DNA of 16,495 nt from an uncultured Capnocytophaga sp. (GTDB lineage Bacteria > Bacteroidota > Bacteroidia > Flavobacteriales > Flavobacteriaceae): assembly GCF_938029845.1 (NCBI RefSeq), contig NZ_CALHGG010000094.1, positions 1-16,495 on the forward strand, read 5' to 3'. The translations under genes and the position numbers were made by a program. Under the pieces are notes generated by a model, which worked only from the letters and a program-made list of their open reading frames with translations, was not told the DNA's origin and made no database searches. The number at the start of each line of letters is the position of its first letter. Position 1 is the stretch's first letter. Of this stretch, positions 15,113 through 16,495 are shown one piece after another.

Positions 15113-15168
15113 GATAAATTGGTAAATTGACAAATTAACTAATTGCTAAATCCATAAATTGACAAATT
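15113..15168. repeat. Second array of the 8-bp unit (7 copies)
   Basis: Seven consecutive 8-base units, in register from 15113, follow the same pattern as the array at 7933-8196: GATAAATT, GGTAAATT, GACAAATT, then AACTAATT and so on, in the same strand orientation. The array fills the spacer between the trpE promoter and the radA -7 box. Confidence 0.8.
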
Positions 15169-15173
15169 ATTCT

Positions 15174-15181
15174 TATCTTTG
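15174..15181 (+). promoter_or_regulatory. Putative -7 box of radA
   Basis: TATCTTTG at 15174-15181 matches TAnnTTTG, 20 bases before the radA ATG. No TTTG is found at the standard distance; the region where it should lie is occupied by the 8-bp repeat array. Confidence 0.5.
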
Positions 15182-15201
15182 CTGTCAAAACAAAAGACAA
15201 A

Positions 15202-16495
15202 ATGGCAAAGACAAAAACTGCTTTTTTCTGCCAAAACTGTGGGGCACAATACAGCAAATGGCAAGGACAATGTTATGCTTGTAAGGAGTGGAATACCATT
15301 GTGGAAGAGGTAATCCAAAAGGAAGAAAAACACCAATGGAAAAAAAATGAGGACGAAGATGATACCCCCCGCTCAAGAAAAACCAACAAATACGTCCCCT
15401 TACATGAAATCACCACTGAAAAAGAAATGCGGTTGGATAGCGGTGACCAAGAACTCAACAATGTACTCGGCGGAGGTATCGTACCTGGTTCAGTCGTACT
15501 CATAGGAGGTGAACCTGGGATAGGTAAGAGTACCCTGCTGCTACAAATCGCCATGCGTATGCCCTACAAAACCCTATATGTATCAGGCGAGGAAAGCCAA
15601 AAACAGATCAAGATGCGAGGGGAACGTATCACCAATGCTCGCAATAATTGCTATATACTTACCGAAACCAAGACTCAAAACATCTTCCAACAGATAAAAG
15701 ACCTTGACCCTGAAATCCTTATCATAGACTCCATACAGACACTCCATTCAGACTATATAGAAGCCTCGGCAGGGAGTATCTCTCAGATTCGGGAATGTAC
15801 AGCGGAGCTCATCAAGTATGCCAAACTCACGGGAGTGCCTGTGATTATCGTGGGACATATCACCAAGGACGGCACCATAGCGGGACCTAAAATATTGGAA
15901 CACATGGTAGATACTGTCCTACAGTTCGAGGGCGACCGCAACCATGTATTTCGTATCCTCAGAGCCCTAAAAAACCGCTTTGGTTCTACCTCCGAATTGG
16001 GCATCTATGAGATGCTTTCCACAGGTCTTAGGGAAGTGAGCAACCCCTCTGAGGTACTCCTCTCCAAGACTGATGAGAATAGCTCTGGCACTGCCATAGT
16101 GGCCACCATAGAGGGGATGCGCCCACTCATGATTGAAATACAAGCTCTTGTAAGCAGTGCCGTATATGGTACCCCTCAACGCTCCACCACGGGCTTCAAT
16201 GCCAAGCGCCTGAATATGCTCCTTGCAGTACTGGAAAAGCGCGCCGGTTTCCGCTTAGGGAGCAAGGATGTGTTCCTAAATATCACAGGAGGTATCTCGG
16301 TAGATGATCCTTCCACCGACTTAGGCGTCGCTATGGCGATACTCTCTTCCAATGAAGATGTGGCAATCCCCAAAACCTTTTGCTTTGCTGCCGAAGTAGG
16401 CTTAGGAGGAGAAATACGACCCGTACAGCGCGTAGAACAACGTATCTCGGAGGCGGAAAAGCTCGGTTTTGATACCATCTTTATCTCCAAATACT
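15202..16495 (+). CDS. radA: DNA repair protein RadA, C-terminus cut by window edge
   Basis: The first 431 residues of a protein usually about 455 long. RadA is a RecA-like ATPase that promotes branch migration and processing of recombination intermediates. An N-terminal zinc finger has Cys10, Cys13, Cys24 and Cys27 in FCQNCGAQYSKWQGQCYAC. Walker A is GGEPGIGKST at 102-111 and Walker B is ILIIDSIQT. The RadA signature KNRFG lies at 257-261, and the C-terminal Lon protease-like domain is open to the edge (GISVDDPSTDLGVAMAIL). The start is supported by the -7 box 20 bases upstream and the standard MAKTKTAFFCQNCG N-terminus. It is divergent from the trp operon and shares its 186-base control region. 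The zinc-finger linker is Asp/Glu/Lys-rich (about 40-55). Confidence 0.96.
   Translation, partial: MAKTKTAFFCQNCGAQYSKWQGQCYACKEWNTIVEEVIQKEEKHQWKKNEDEDDTPRSRKTNKYVPLHEITTEKEMRLDSGDQELNNVLGGGIVPGSVVLIGGEPGIGKSTLLLQIAMRMPYKTLYVSGEESQKQIKMRGERITNARNNCYILTETKTQNIFQQIKDLDPEILIIDSIQTLHSDYIEASAGSISQIRECTAELIKYAKLTGVPVIIVGHITKDGTIAGPKILEHMVDTVLQFEGDRNHVFRILRALKNRFGSTSELGIYEMLSTGLREVSNPSEVLLSKTDENSSGTAIVATIEGMRPLMIEIQALVSSAVYGTPQRSTTGFNAKRLNMLLAVLEKRAGFRLGSKDVFLNITGGISVDDPSTDLGVAMAILSSNEDVAIPKTFCFAAEVGLGGEIRPVQRVEQRISEAEKLGFDTIFISKY

Noticed and set aside
15113..15168. A-tract curvature element
   Set aside because: The 8-base period is out of phase with the 10-11 base helical repeat needed for additive bending.

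Overview
The window most likely comes from a Gram-negative Bacteroidetes bacterium of the class Flavobacteriia, and Capnocytophaga is my best guess. Four things point there. Several genes have Bacteroidetes-type promoters (TTTG or TTG, about 20 bases, then TAnnTTTG). The trp genes are compactly ordered E-GD-C-F-B-A. One large exported protein joins a GH3 glycosidase to a beta-lactamase-like serine hydrolase, an architecture common in Bacteroidetes. A small lipoprotein has its lipobox cysteine followed by S-K-E-E, which fits the surface-export signal described for Capnocytophaga lipoproteins. The species is inference; I could run no search.

Layout. Positions 1-4931 (minus strand) are an AT-rich accessory block of small genes: an unrecognised partial gene at the left edge, a SUKH-like gene, a frameshifted small gene, a distant DUF1963 relative, an unrecognised acidic protein, two close DUF1963 (YwqG-type) paralogues, and a lipoprotein between those two. 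Its make-up resembles immunity-gene clusters of polymorphic toxin loci, but no toxin gene is visible. Positions 4956-7862 (minus) hold the GH3/serine hydrolase fusion, with a well-formed promoter. Positions 7887-8222 are non-coding and dominated by a regular array of 33 degenerate 8-bp units, followed by four 7-bp units that stop at the trpA stop codon.

Positions 8223-15015 (minus) are a complete tryptophan operon. TrpE and the TrpG part of the TrpGD fusion form anthranilate synthase. The TrpD part adds phosphoribose, TrpF isomerises, TrpC closes the indole ring, and TrpA/TrpB make tryptophan. Most junctions overlap or nearly touch. The exception is a low-GC gene for a four-helix membrane protein between trpGD and trpC, with an AT-rich repeat-bearing spacer after it; trpC then appears to start at TTG. 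The TrpE N-terminus is short and lacks a recognisable LLES feedback-inhibition motif.

Positions 15016-15201 separate divergent trpE and radA. They hold a trpE promoter with a near-perfect palindrome between its two boxes, a second array of the same 8-bp unit (7 copies), and the radA -7 box. From 15202 to the right edge runs radA (plus strand), lacking only its C-terminal end. I saw no tRNA, rRNA, CRISPR array, transposase or integrase.
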